A stretch of DNA of 64,000 nt from Streptomyces sp. NBC_00576. Its GTDB lineage: Bacteria > Actinomycetota > Actinomycetes > Streptomycetales > Streptomycetaceae. The stretch's first letter is position 1; each line of letters starts with the position of its first letter. The DNA lies in NCBI RefSeq assembly GCF_036345175.1, contig NZ_CP107780.1, positions 2,046,001 to 2,110,000 of the forward strand, given 5' to 3'. Under the pieces are notes generated by a model. It was given only the letters and a program-made list of their open reading frames with translations. It was not told the DNA's origin and ran no database searches. Below, piece after piece: positions 54,786-62,282 of this stretch. Both the position numbers and the translations under genes were made by a program.

Positions 54786-54816
54786 AGTAGTCGGTCGCCG
54801 ACGGGTTCGAGTTCCC
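54786..54816 (-). promoter_or_regulatory. SigC-like ECF promoter B (isonitrile operon)
   Basis: GGGAACTC at 54816-54809, 15 bases, CGACTACT at 54793-54786. It drives the minus-strand operon that runs from the oxygenase through the exporter, KAS III, ACP and scoE-D-C-B-A. It lies in a 318-base divergent gap with promoter D. Confidence 0.85.
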
Positions 54817-54924
54817 GCGCTTCCGGCTCAATTTCCCTCGTTGCGGCGGCACTTGGGGAAACGTGGTTCCGGAGGGGGCCTTCCCCGCCGGCACGGGCCG
54901 GAACCGGCCGACTCGGCGGAAGCC

Positions 54925-54955
54925 GGGAACCTGGCAGGACCGCGCTCCGACCACT
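54925..54955 (+). promoter_or_regulatory. SigC-like ECF promoter D (PCuAC gene, leaderless)
   Basis: GGGAACCT at 54925-54932, 15 bases, CGACCACT at 54948-54955. The -10 box ends five bases before the ATG at 54961, so the message is predicted to be leaderless. No Shine-Dalgarno precedes the ATG, which fits. One base in each box differs from promoters A and B. Confidence 0.8.
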
Positions 54956-54960
54956 GACAC

Positions 54961-55482
54961 ATGGAGCTGCGAAGCCTGATCCGAGTGCCGCGCGGGATGC
55001 GGAACACGCCGTTGGCCGGCGCCCTGTGGGCCGTCGTACCGCCGTTGGGCGCCTCCTTCGGCGCGCTGGCCCTGCTGGTGGGCTACACCGCGACCGGCGC
55101 GGCGGGCGATCCGCCGCCCAGGATCGAGGTCGTCGACGCGCGCATCATCGCGGCGCCCGCGGGTTCCCGCTCCACCGCCGCGTACTTCGAGATCCACAAC
55201 ACAGGTTCGTCGAAGGACACGCTGCTGTACGCGGACTCACCGGAACTGGGGATCAGTGTGCTCCGCCGTACGGTCCGCCGGACCGGGACCGGGCGCACGG
55301 ATCCCGTCTGGGCCGTGGGTGTTCCGGCGGGCGGGACGGTGCGTATGGCGCCGGGCGGACTCGGAGTGGTGATCCTGGATCCCCCGGTCCTGGAGGCCGG
55401 CCGGACCGTGCCGTACACCCTGTGGTTCCGGCAGAGCGGGCGGGTCGTCGTCCGGGCGACCGTGACCGAGGGCGCGAGGTGA
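54961..55482 (+). CDS. PCuAC-like copper chaperone-fold protein 1
   Basis: A 173-aa protein with one N-terminal membrane helix (LAGALWAVVPPLGASFGALA) and an extracytoplasmic PCuAC (DUF461) domain: VVDARIIAAPAGSRSTAAYF, EIHNTGSSKDTLLYAD, VPAGGTVRMAPGGLGVVIL and PYTLWFRQSGRVVVRATVTE. In true PCuAC the loop reads PGGLHIML; here it is PGGLGVVIL, so the copper His and Met ligands are missing. It may bind another ligand or act as a scaffold. It is controlled by a SigC-like promoter and is convergent with the sigma gene. Confidence 0.85.
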   Translation: MELRSLIRVPRGMRNTPLAGALWAVVPPLGASFGALALLVGYTATGAAGDPPPRIEVVDARIIAAPAGSRSTAAYFEIHNTGSSKDTLLYADSPELGISVLRRTVRRTGTGRTDPVWAVGVPAGGTVRMAPGGLGVVILDPPVLEAGRTVPYTLWFRQSGRVVVRATVTEGAR

Positions 55483-55498
55483 GTCAGCGGGCGGGGAG

Positions 55499-55539
55499 GG
55501 GGTGCCGGCGTCCCGCGTCCGCCGGGGCGCCGGCACCCC
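55499..55539. terminator. 12-bp stem bidirectional terminator
   Basis: GGGGTGCCGGCG and its exact complement, with a 17-base loop, fill the short gap between the convergent PCuAC and ECF sigma genes. Confidence 0.7.
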
Positions 55540-55544
55540 GGTCG

Positions 55545-56198
55545 TCACGCGGCCACGGCGGCCGGGACGCGCGGTTCCTCCGCGTCGGCCAGGAGTTCGA
55601 CGAGGGTCGCCCGGGCTCTGGCGACCCGTGAACGGATCGTCCCTACGGGGCAGCCGCTGAACTCGGCGGCCTCCTCGTAGGGCAGCCCGGCCAGTTGGGT
55701 GAGGACGAAAGCCTGGCGGCGCTCGGCGGGCAGCTCGTCCAGCAGGTCGAGCAGGGCCACGCCGTCGTCGAAGCCGGGCAGCCCGCTGGGCTGGGCCCGC
55801 TCGGCCCATGTCGTCCAGTCGTCCACGTCGGTCACCCGCGGCCGGGCGGCGGCGTACCGCAGGCTGTCGACGACCGTGCGGCGCGCGATGGACATCAGCC
55901 ACGTACGCGCCGACGAGCGCCCCTCGAACCGGTGGAGGCTGCCGAGCGCCCGGAGGAACGTGTCCTGCGTCAGGTCGTCGGCCATCTGACGGTCGGAGGA
56001 GAGGTAGGTGACATAGCGGACGACTTCGGGATGCAGGGCCCGTACGAAGCGGTCGACAGCGTCGGGATCGCCGGTACGGGCGGCGAGGGCCCAGACGGTG
56101 GCCGGGTCTTGGGGCGCCGATATGGCCTCGGCCTGATCCGGCGCCGTGCGGCCCGCTTCGCGCCTTCTGCGCGAAGCGGGGAGGACAGGAATGATCAC
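55545..56198 (-). CDS. SigC-like ECF sigma factor
   Basis: A 217-aa ECF sigma factor. GTG 56198 has AAGGA upstream. Region 2: VRYVTYLSSDRQMADDLTQD, TFLRALGSLHRFEGRSSART, WLMSIARRTVVDSLRYAAAR. Region 4: FVLTQLAGLPYEEAAEFSGC, PVGTIRSRVARARATLVELL. These follow M. tuberculosis SigC nearly residue for residue in the RSSARTWL and CPVGTIRSRVARAR blocks (comparison from memory). SigC is reported to control the M. tuberculosis isonitrile operon. No anti-sigma gene is adjacent, and I find no copy of the regulon element before it, so it may not autoregulate. Confidence 0.93.
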   Translation of the reverse strand: MIIPVLPASRRRREAGRTAPDQAEAISAPQDPATVWALAARTGDPDAVDRFVRALHPEVVRYVTYLSSDRQMADDLTQDTFLRALGSLHRFEGRSSARTWLMSIARRTVVDSLRYAAARPRVTDVDDWTTWAERAQPSGLPGFDDGVALLDLLDELPAERRQAFVLTQLAGLPYEEAAEFSGCPVGTIRSRVARARATLVELLADAEEPRVPAAVAA

Positions 56199-56407
56199 CT
56201 GATGTCCTTCTCGGGTGGTCCGGGACCGGGCACTGCGGCGCGCGCGACGGCGCCCTGACGCGCTGGGCGCGCGGGCTGCCACCGCGGAGAGGCCCCGGAC
56301 GGGAGGAGTGGGATCGAGCCGTACGCGCAGGACGTGTAGGGCCCGGACCCGAAGCCAGGACGCCGGCGACGCGGCGCTCGTGAACGGCCTCAGGGAAACC
56401 GGCTGTC

Positions 56408-57139
56408 TCAGACGACAGCGATCCCGGCCGGAGGCCCCCGGGAGACGATCGAGTGCGCGAACGTCAGCCGTCGCACCCGCTCCGCGCGTTCACCAGTCTG
56501 CCGCGGGCGCGGCCGGTGCGGCGGGGTGGGCAGAACGACGAGCGGCAGCCGCAGCGGAGCGGCCAGCCACCCGGCGACGGCGCGCAGGACTCGGAACGCG
56601 GCCCGTTCGCCGTACGCCAGCCACAGACCGCTCAGCAGAGCGGCCAGCGTGTGGGCGGCGAGCATGCCGAGCGACGAGGTGCCGCCCGTATCGTGCGCCA
56701 GATGGCCGAGGTGGTCGGCGTGCGCGGAGTGGCCCATGCCCATGGCGCTCATGCCCATGGCGCTCATGTCCATGGAGCCCGAAGCATCCATGGAACCCAT
56801 GGAACCCATGTCCATCGCGTCCATGGCCATGCTGCTCATGCGGTGCGCAGCGGAGTCCGAGCCGGACCAGGCCGCCCCCAATGCCGCCGACTGGACGAGC
56901 GAGAAGGCCGAGTGGAGCGCGCCCTGCGCGAGGACCACGGCCGACACCACCAGCGGGAGCCCGCGTTCACGGGCCGCCAGAGACCAGCCGAGCCCGCTCG
57001 TGGCGGCGAACCCGGCGGCCATCGTCCACCAGGGCACGGTGGAGCCGGACATCAGCACGTGGCCGAGGGCGGCGAGCAGCACACAGACGGCCGCGAACAC
57101 GCCGGCCCGTACCGTGCGCACACCCCGCCCAGCAGTCAT
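56408..57139 (-). CDS. Met/His-rich membrane protein
   Basis: A 243-aa protein with about five membrane helices (GVFAAVCVLLAALGHVLM, PWWTMAAGFAATSGLGW, LVVSAVVLAQGALHSAF, LGMLAAHTLAALLSGLWLAY, AGWLAAPLRLPLVVL). Between helices 3 and 4 is a loop of about 55 residues with some 14 Met and 6 His (repeats of SMxMS, GMGH and HLGHLAHD). Such a loop is a copper-binding store or sensor. It lies between the CopA operon and the SigC-like gene and lacks signs of an anti-sigma domain. I do not recognise a named family. The gaps of 159 and 209 bases to its neighbours hold only short palindromes (GTGCGTACGCAC at 57179-57190). Confidence 0.82.
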   Translation of the reverse strand: MTAGRGVRTVRAGVFAAVCVLLAALGHVLMSGSTVPWWTMAAGFAATSGLGWSLAARERGLPLVVSAVVLAQGALHSAFSLVQSAALGAAWSGSDSAAHRMSSMAMDAMDMGSMGSMDASGSMDMSAMGMSAMGMGHSAHADHLGHLAHDTGGTSSLGMLAAHTLAALLSGLWLAYGERAAFRVLRAVAGWLAAPLRLPLVVLPTPPHRPRPRQTGERAERVRRLTFAHSIVSRGPPAGIAVV

Positions 57140-57298
57140 GACGGCCTCATCCTCGCATCGATGCCCGGCTCGTCACGGGTGCGTACGCACGGCACCCAGG
57201 CCCAGAACTCAGCCCCGGGACAGGGACGCAGGACATGCCACCGCACCGGAGCCGGGCGGATGGCCCAGCCGACCACCAACCACCCGGGTCCAACCGGG

Positions 57299-57826
57299 TC
57301 ACGTACCACCGTCGCTCCCCGGCTGGATCACCGCCGCGAGCGTCTTCACCGCCCCGCCGCGCTCGAAGTGCAGGGTGAACGCGACGAGGTCCCCGGGCTG
57401 CCAGCCCGCCTTCACCGGCACGATCACGTCGAGACTCTTCGGGGACATGGCGATGCTGTCGCCGGCCAGTACGGCGACGGAGGCCACCGTCTGCGCGGAG
57501 GCCGAGCCGGCGCCGGTCATGCGATGCCGGCTGAGAGTGAGCGAGCCCACGCCGACCTCGGTCGACGTCACCTTCAGCAACCGGTCCGCCGAACCCCCGC
57601 TGTTGGTGATCCGGAAGAAGGCGGCCGTCTCCTGGACATCGCCGACGGGCAGGAACATTTTGCCCACCGTGACCGTGACGCGGGCCGGGGTGCCCGCGCT
57701 GCCGTACGCGGTCCACGCGCTGAGCCCGCCGAGGGCGAGCCCGCAGGCGGCGACGGGCGCGAACGCGGCGAGGAGGGTGTCGGTGAGCCGGCGGCGGTCC
57801 GGCCACCACGGCCGTTGTCCGGTCAT
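57299..57826 (-). CDS. PCuAC-like copper chaperone-fold protein 2
   Basis: A 175-aa protein with an N-terminal membrane segment (LLAAFAPVAACGLALGGLSA) and an extracytoplasmic PCuAC domain (ETAAFFRITNSGGSADRLLK, GDSIAMSPKSLDVIVPV, LVAFTLHFERGGAVKTLAAV). As in the first copy, the HxM copper motif after the SPKSL loop is replaced (LDVIV). It has one LSRHRM segment with His and Met that could bind copper differently. It overlaps copA by ATGA. Confidence 0.83.
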   Translation of the reverse strand: MTGQRPWWPDRRRLTDTLLAAFAPVAACGLALGGLSAWTAYGSAGTPARVTVTVGKMFLPVGDVQETAAFFRITNSGGSADRLLKVTSTEVGVGSLTLSRHRMTGAGSASAQTVASVAVLAGDSIAMSPKSLDVIVPVKAGWQPGDLVAFTLHFERGGAVKTLAAVIQPGSDGGT

Positions 57827-60102
57827 CGTGCGCGCCCCCGAACAGAAGAGGCCGGGGGCTGCCAGGCGCGCAACCGCAGGCTGTTGGCGACGACCAGCAC
57901 CGAACTGGCGGACATGGCCGCCGCGGCGAGCATCGGGTTGAGCAGCCCGACCATGGCCAGCGGAACGGTGACGACGTTGTAGCCGAACGCCCAGACGAGG
58001 TTGACGCGGATCGTGCCCAGCGTGCGCCGGGCGAGGAGGACCGCGTCCGCGAGCGCCTCGATGTCGCCGCGTACGAGTGTCACGTCGGCGGCACCGATGG
58101 CCACGTCCGTCCCGGTGCCCATGGCGATCCCGAGGTCGGCACCGGCCAGCGCGGCGGCGTCGTTCACGCCGTCGCCGACGACCGCGACCCGGTAGCCCTG
58201 CTCCTGCAACTCCCGGACTAGCTCGGCCTTGTCCTCGGGCGTACGGCGGGCGTGCACCTCGTCGATGCCGAGCGCCTCGGCGACGGCCCGGGCGGGCGCC
58301 TCGCGGTCGCCGGTGGCGAGTACCGGACGCACACCGAGCCGCCGCAGCCGGTCGACGGCCCGGTAGCTTCCGGGCCGTACGACGTCACCGATCTCGATCA
58401 GCGCCTCGGCCACCCCGTCCACGCGCACGAGCACGGGCGTGCGGGCGACGGCTTCTGACTCCGCGAGTGCCTTCTGCAGTACGTCGGTCAACTCGCCGTC
58501 CGGCGCGAGGAGTTCGACGAGCCGCTCCTCCACCTGCCCGCGCACCCCCCGTCCGGGCAGGGCACTGAACTCGCTCACGTCCGGCAGCCGCTCCCCGCCC
58601 GACTCCCGCCGGGCGTACGCGCACACAGCCCGGCCGAGCGGATGCTCCGACCCCTGTTCCACGGCCGCCGCCAGCCGCAGTACCGCGTCACGCCCGAGCC
58701 CGTCCGGTACGGCGGTGACCCGGGCGACGCTCATATGCCCCGAGGTGAGCGTGCCGGTCTTGTCGAGAACGACGGCGTGGAGATGCTGAAGCCCCTCCAA
58801 CGCCTGCGGCCCGGTGACGAGAACACCCAGTTGGGCACCTCGTCCCGTCGCGGCCATCAGCGCGGTCGGCGTCGCGAGGCCCAGCGCACACGGGCAGGCC
58901 ACCACCAGAACGGCCACGCACGCGGTGATCGCCGCCTGCGGATCGGCACCGGCGCCCAGCCAGAACCCGAGCGCCGTGACGGCCAACGCCATGACGACGG
59001 GCACGAAGACACCGGCCACCGAGTCGGCGAGCCGCTGGGCCCGCGCCTTCCCTGCCTGGGCCTCGGTCACCAGCCGGGTGATCCGGGCGAGCTGGGTGTC
59101 GGCCCCGACAGCCATGGCCCGCACGAGCAGCAGCCCGCCCGCGTTGACGGCCCCGCCGACCACGTCCGAGCCGGGGCCGACCTCGACGGGCTCGCTCTCA
59201 CCGGTGACGAGGGACAGGTCCACGGCGGAACTGCCCTCCACCACCTGCCCGTCGGTGGCGACCCGCTCCCCCGGCCGCACGACGAAGACCTGGCCGACCC
59301 CCAACTCCTCGATGGGCAGGAGCCGTTCGGAGCCGTCGCGGTCGCGGACGGACACCTCCTTGGCGGCGATCCGGGCCAGCGAGCGCAGCGCCGCCCCGGT
59401 CCCGTGCCGGGCCCGCGCTTCCAGGAAACGCCCCGCGAGCACGAACAGCGGTACGGCGACGGCCGCTTCGAGATAGATGTGCGCGACGCCCTCCGAGGCG
59501 GTGGGCACGAGAGTGAACGGCATCCGCATGCCAGGATCACCGGCGCCCCCGAGGAACAGCGCGTACGCCGACCAGGAGAAGGACGCCACGACGCCCAGCG
59601 ACACCAGGGTGTCCATGGTCGCGGCGGAGTGCCTGAGCCCTCGTACCGCCCGCTCGTGGAAGGGCCAGGCGCCCCACACTGCGACGGGCGCTGCCAGCAC
59701 GAAGCACAGCCACTGCCAGTTGCGGAACTGCAGCGCCGGGGCCATCGACAGAACGAGCACGGGCGACGCGAGCAGTGCGGTGACGACGAGCCGGTGCCGC
59801 TCCCGCTGCCGTTCCGCGTCCTCGGATTCACCGCCGTCCGCGGCCTGCTGCTCCTTGCTGCTCCTGGGCGGTTCGGGGAGGGCGGCCGTGTAGCCGGCCT
59901 TCGTCACGGTCGCGACGAGCTCCTCGGGGCTGACGTCCGCCGGATGACTCACCCGGGCGCGCCCGGTGGCGAGATTCACGGTCGCCGTGACCCCGTCCAA
60001 CTTGCCGAGCTTCTTCTCGACACGGGTCACGCAGGCCGCGCACGTCATGCCGCCGACCGTCAGATCAGTGGTGACCAGGGTGGTCACCGGTTCCGCGCTC
60101 AT
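57823..60102 (-). CDS. copA: Cu(I)-translocating P1B-type ATPase
   Basis: A 759-aa P-type ATPase. The N-terminal HMA domain has the CxxC in GGMTCAACVTRVEKKLG. Eight helices include the CPC motif VVACPCALGLATPTAL. Catalytic DKTGT is in AVVLDKTGTLTSGH, the HP motif in SEHPLGRAVCAYARR, and the hinge GDGVNDAAALAGADLGIAMG. The final helix pattern NVVTVPLAMVGLLNP with MSASSVLVVANSLRLR is that of CopA-type Cu(I) pumps. It starts TGATG after the small Met-rich gene. In a SigC-like regulon it may export copper to the envelope or load cuproenzymes rather than only detoxify. Confidence 0.96.
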   Translation of the reverse strand: MSAEPVTTLVTTDLTVGGMTCAACVTRVEKKLGKLDGVTATVNLATGRARVSHPADVSPEELVATVTKAGYTAALPEPPRSSKEQQAADGGESEDAERQRERHRLVVTALLASPVLVLSMAPALQFRNWQWLCFVLAAPVAVWGAWPFHERAVRGLRHSAATMDTLVSLGVVASFSWSAYALFLGGAGDPGMRMPFTLVPTASEGVAHIYLEAAVAVPLFVLAGRFLEARARHGTGAALRSLARIAAKEVSVRDRDGSERLLPIEELGVGQVFVVRPGERVATDGQVVEGSSAVDLSLVTGESEPVEVGPGSDVVGGAVNAGGLLLVRAMAVGADTQLARITRLVTEAQAGKARAQRLADSVAGVFVPVVMALAVTALGFWLGAGADPQAAITACVAVLVVACPCALGLATPTALMAATGRGAQLGVLVTGPQALEGLQHLHAVVLDKTGTLTSGHMSVARVTAVPDGLGRDAVLRLAAAVEQGSEHPLGRAVCAYARRESGGERLPDVSEFSALPGRGVRGQVEERLVELLAPDGELTDVLQKALAESEAVARTPVLVRVDGVAEALIEIGDVVRPGSYRAVDRLRRLGVRPVLATGDREAPARAVAEALGIDEVHARRTPEDKAELVRELQEQGYRVAVVGDGVNDAAALAGADLGIAMGTGTDVAIGAADVTLVRGDIEALADAVLLARRTLGTIRVNLVWAFGYNVVTVPLAMVGLLNPMLAAAAMSASSVLVVANSLRLRAWQPPASSVRGRAR

Positions 60103-60368
60103 CAGCGGCCCCCCTCGGGCATGCCGTCCATGCCTCCCATGTCTCCCGTGCCTCCGACGTCTCCGGCTCCGCCGCCGTCTCCGCTCGTGCCGGTTCCGGT
60201 GCCGTGCATGCCGGGCGCGACGGGTCCCGAGGCGGTACCGACGGCGTAGGACACCGTGAAGATCAGGGCCAGCAGCAGGAGGAAGCCGCAGAGGGCGGGC
60301 GGGGGCGCCGCCGTCCTCAGGGCCGCGCTCGCGCCGGGTAAGGAGGATTGCCGGGACTCGTCCATCAA
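60102..60368 (-). CDS. Small Met-rich membrane protein
   Basis: An 88-aa protein with one helix (ALCGFLLLLALIFTVSYAVG) and a Gly/Met tail outside the membrane (PGMHGTGTGTSGDGGG, GDMGGMDGMPEG). It begins the CopA operon and overlaps copA by TGATG. Met and His residues suggest copper capture beside the pump. Its start could also be the second ATG one codon later. Confidence 0.8.
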   Translation of the reverse strand: MMDESRQSSLPGASAALRTAAPPPALCGFLLLLALIFTVSYAVGTASGPVAPGMHGTGTGTSGDGGGAGDVGGTGDMGGMDGMPEGGR

Positions 60369-60421
60369 CCGCGTCTCCAGGTCACGTCGTACGACGTCGG
60401 TGGGTCGCGCCGTACCGCTTC

Positions 60422-60452
60422 AGTAGTCGGGCGGCCCGCCGGCGAAGTTCCG
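60422..60452 (-). promoter_or_regulatory. SigC-like ECF promoter C (CopA operon)
   Basis: CGGAACTT at 60452-60445, 15 bases, CGACTACT at 60429-60422. It fits promoters A, B and D, with the same spacing. The start site is expected about 47 bases before the small Met-rich gene. A perfect palindrome, ACGTCGTACGACGT at 60384-60397, lies in that leader and may be a second control site. Confidence 0.83.
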
Positions 60453-60843
60453 GCACGTGCTTGTGCCACGCGTCACACTGAGGGCGACGGCCCGTCGTTC
60501 ACCGTCGGCAGTAACTGTTTGTGACCGGGGTACAGCAGAGGGCGTCGATGGCGTCGAGGGCGCGGGATCTCCTGGTGCAGGATTCGGTCGATGCCACACT
60601 CCGACGGATCACCGGATCGGCTGGAGGGCGGCCCCCCCGGCACAACGTCCGAACCAGAGGAACCTGAACAGGATCAGCCCCATGGGACGCCGAACCTGGC
60701 CTACGGACCAAGTCCCCCGTCCCGCCCCTTCCACACACCCGGGTTCCTGGTCAGACAGCGCGGCGGCGCCCCGGCCCTGGGAGGCGACGGGCATTCTCGC
60801 CGGTGCGCAGGTCGAGGACAGCGCACCGCTCGCTGCTGTGCGG
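60453..60843. other. Intergenic region without a confident gene
   Basis: About 390 bases between promoter C and the P450 stop. A GGCAC-N6-GTGCC repeat lies near 60452. A 39-codon plus-strand frame from 60548 (MASRARDLLVQDSVDATLRR) has a coding-like start but no convincing ribosome site, so I leave it unannotated. Confidence 0.5.
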
Positions 60844-62178
60844 TCACGCGCCCGCTGCTTCACCGTTTCCCGGCCGGACCGGGCAGCCGCCGGCAGGTGT
60901 CGCGGGGCCGAGGCCGGAGACGGCGGCAGGCGTGGTCCGCGGGCCGCTGGTGTGGGCGTCCGAAGTCGGGGTGAAGGCGACGTCCAGGCGGGTGAGGCCA
61001 CGGAAGTTGAGGCTGCGCTGCCACCGCGGCGGCTCGGTGCTGTCGAGCCGCAGGTCGGGGAGGCGCGTGAGGAGTGCCTCCAGGACGATCGCGCCCTCCA
61101 GCCGGGCCAGCGCCGCGCCGAGGCAGAAGTGCGGACCGTGTCCGAACGCCATGTGCCGTCCGCCGGATCCGGACCGCTCGAAGTCCAGCGCATGGGGATC
61201 GGGGAAGACGGCCGGATCCCGGTTGGCGGCGCCTGCCACCAGGAGCACCGTCTGCCCCTCGGCGATCTTGCGGCCCGCCAGGTCCAGATCGTGCCGCGCC
61301 CGGCGCAACATCAGCTGTACCGGGGCGTCGTAGCGCAGGAGTTCCTCGACCGCCGCGGGCATCAGCTCGGGGCGGCGGCGCAGTTGGTCGGCCGCGTCCG
61401 GGTGGCGGAGCAGGGCGAGGGTGGCGTTGCCGATGAAGTGGGTGGTCGTCTCGTGGCCGGCGATCAGCAACAGGGCGCAGTTGGCGAGGAGTTCGTCGAG
61501 GTCCTGGTCGCTGTTCCCGGCCTGGTCGGTCACCGTGGCGCGCAGGGTGTCGGGGGCCGGCGGGGTGTCCTGGCGGGTGAGGAGGTCACGGAGGTACGCG
61601 AGCATGTCCGCCATGCTCTGCGAGGCCTCGCGGTTGCGGTCCGCGTCGAGCCGGGAGTTGCCGATGGCCTCGGCGACCGGCTCTGACCAGGCGGCGACGA
61701 CGGCTCGGTCCGCCTCCGGTACGTCGAGGAGGTCGCAGATGATGGTGAGCGGGAGGGGGCGGGCGAGGTCCGCGACGACGTCCATCCGGCCGGTCGGCGC
61801 CGCCCGCGTGATGATCCCGTCGACGGCTTCGACGATCCCGGCGCGAAGTTTCGCCACCGCTCGCGGAGCGAACGCCTTGCTGATCAGGGCCCGCAGGCGG
61901 GGGTGGTCGGGGACGTCGTTGTAGAGCATCTGCCGGCTCAGGACCCGGGCCAGCGGCCGCAGTTCCTCCGGGACGGCCTCGATGTCGGGGTAGCGCACCG
62001 AGGACAGTCCCGGGTGACCTGCCGCGCTGCTGACCACCGCATGCCCGGTCGCGATCCAGGCGCCCGTGCGACGGTCCCAGAAGAGGTCGTCGGCGCTCCG
62101 GAGTTCTTCGTAGAAGTCGTAGAGACGCTCTTGGACTTGGGGCCGAAAGGCCGACAGAAGCGATGAGGGGGTGCGCAT
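60844..62178 (-). CDS. Cytochrome P450
   Basis: A 444-aa P450. The I-helix oxygen-binding motif is LLIAGHETTTHFIG, the K-helix ExxR is EELLRYDAPVQ, and the heme Cys loop is MAFGHGPHFCLGAALARLEG. The C-terminal 40 residues after FRGLTRLDVAFTP form an unusual Pro/Thr/Gly-rich extension. The family resembles CYP107-like soluble bacterial P450s that need ferredoxin, but none is encoded nearby. Substrate unknown. Confidence 0.93.
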   Translation of the reverse strand: MRTPSSLLSAFRPQVQERLYDFYEELRSADDLFWDRRTGAWIATGHAVVSSAAGHPGLSSVRYPDIEAVPEELRPLARVLSRQMLYNDVPDHPRLRALISKAFAPRAVAKLRAGIVEAVDGIITRAAPTGRMDVVADLARPLPLTIICDLLDVPEADRAVVAAWSEPVAEAIGNSRLDADRNREASQSMADMLAYLRDLLTRQDTPPAPDTLRATVTDQAGNSDQDLDELLANCALLLIAGHETTTHFIGNATLALLRHPDAADQLRRRPELMPAAVEELLRYDAPVQLMLRRARHDLDLAGRKIAEGQTVLLVAGAANRDPAVFPDPHALDFERSGSGGRHMAFGHGPHFCLGAALARLEGAIVLEALLTRLPDLRLDSTEPPRWQRSLNFRGLTRLDVAFTPTSDAHTSGPRTTPAAVSGLGPATPAGGCPVRPGNGEAAGA

Positions 62179-62200
62179 CGGGCCATTCTTTCAGTCCTGT

Positions 62201-62250
62201 TGGCGGGGATTCCGCTTGGCTGGGATTTCCGCCTGGCTGGGATTTCCGCA
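62201..62250. repeat. Three tandem 16-17-bp repeats in the P450 promoter
   Basis: Units start at 62201, 62217 and 62234, each of the form TGGCkGGGATTyCCGC. They lie 20-75 bases before the P450 ATG. One-and-a-half helical turns apart, they look like cooperative regulator sites. Confidence 0.6.
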
Positions 62251-62282
62251 AGCCGCCGGGACGGGGCGTCACACCGTGGAAG

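Noticed and set aside
54780..54840. GGTTCGAGTTCCC resembles a tRNA T-loop
   Set aside because: No matching acceptor, D-arm or anticodon stem is found nearby, and the bases are fully explained as the -35 box and spacer of ECF promoter B.
56199..56407. Search for an autoregulatory copy of the ECF promoter before the sigma gene
   Set aside because: No GGAAC with CGAC at the right distance occurs on the minus strand; only GC-rich inverted repeats were found.
40000..60500. Genomic-island boundaries (integrase, tRNA, direct repeats) for the isonitrile region
   Set aside because: No integrase, transposase or flanking repeat was seen, and base composition matches the neighbours.
60365..60530. Search for a CsoR operator (TACCC...GGGTA) before the CopA operon
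   Set aside because: Only a half-like GGGGTAC near 60527 exists, with no complementary arm.
60548..60667. 39-codon ORF on the plus strand
   Set aside because: Coding-like start but no ribosome site, no recognisable family and a compositionally poor tail.
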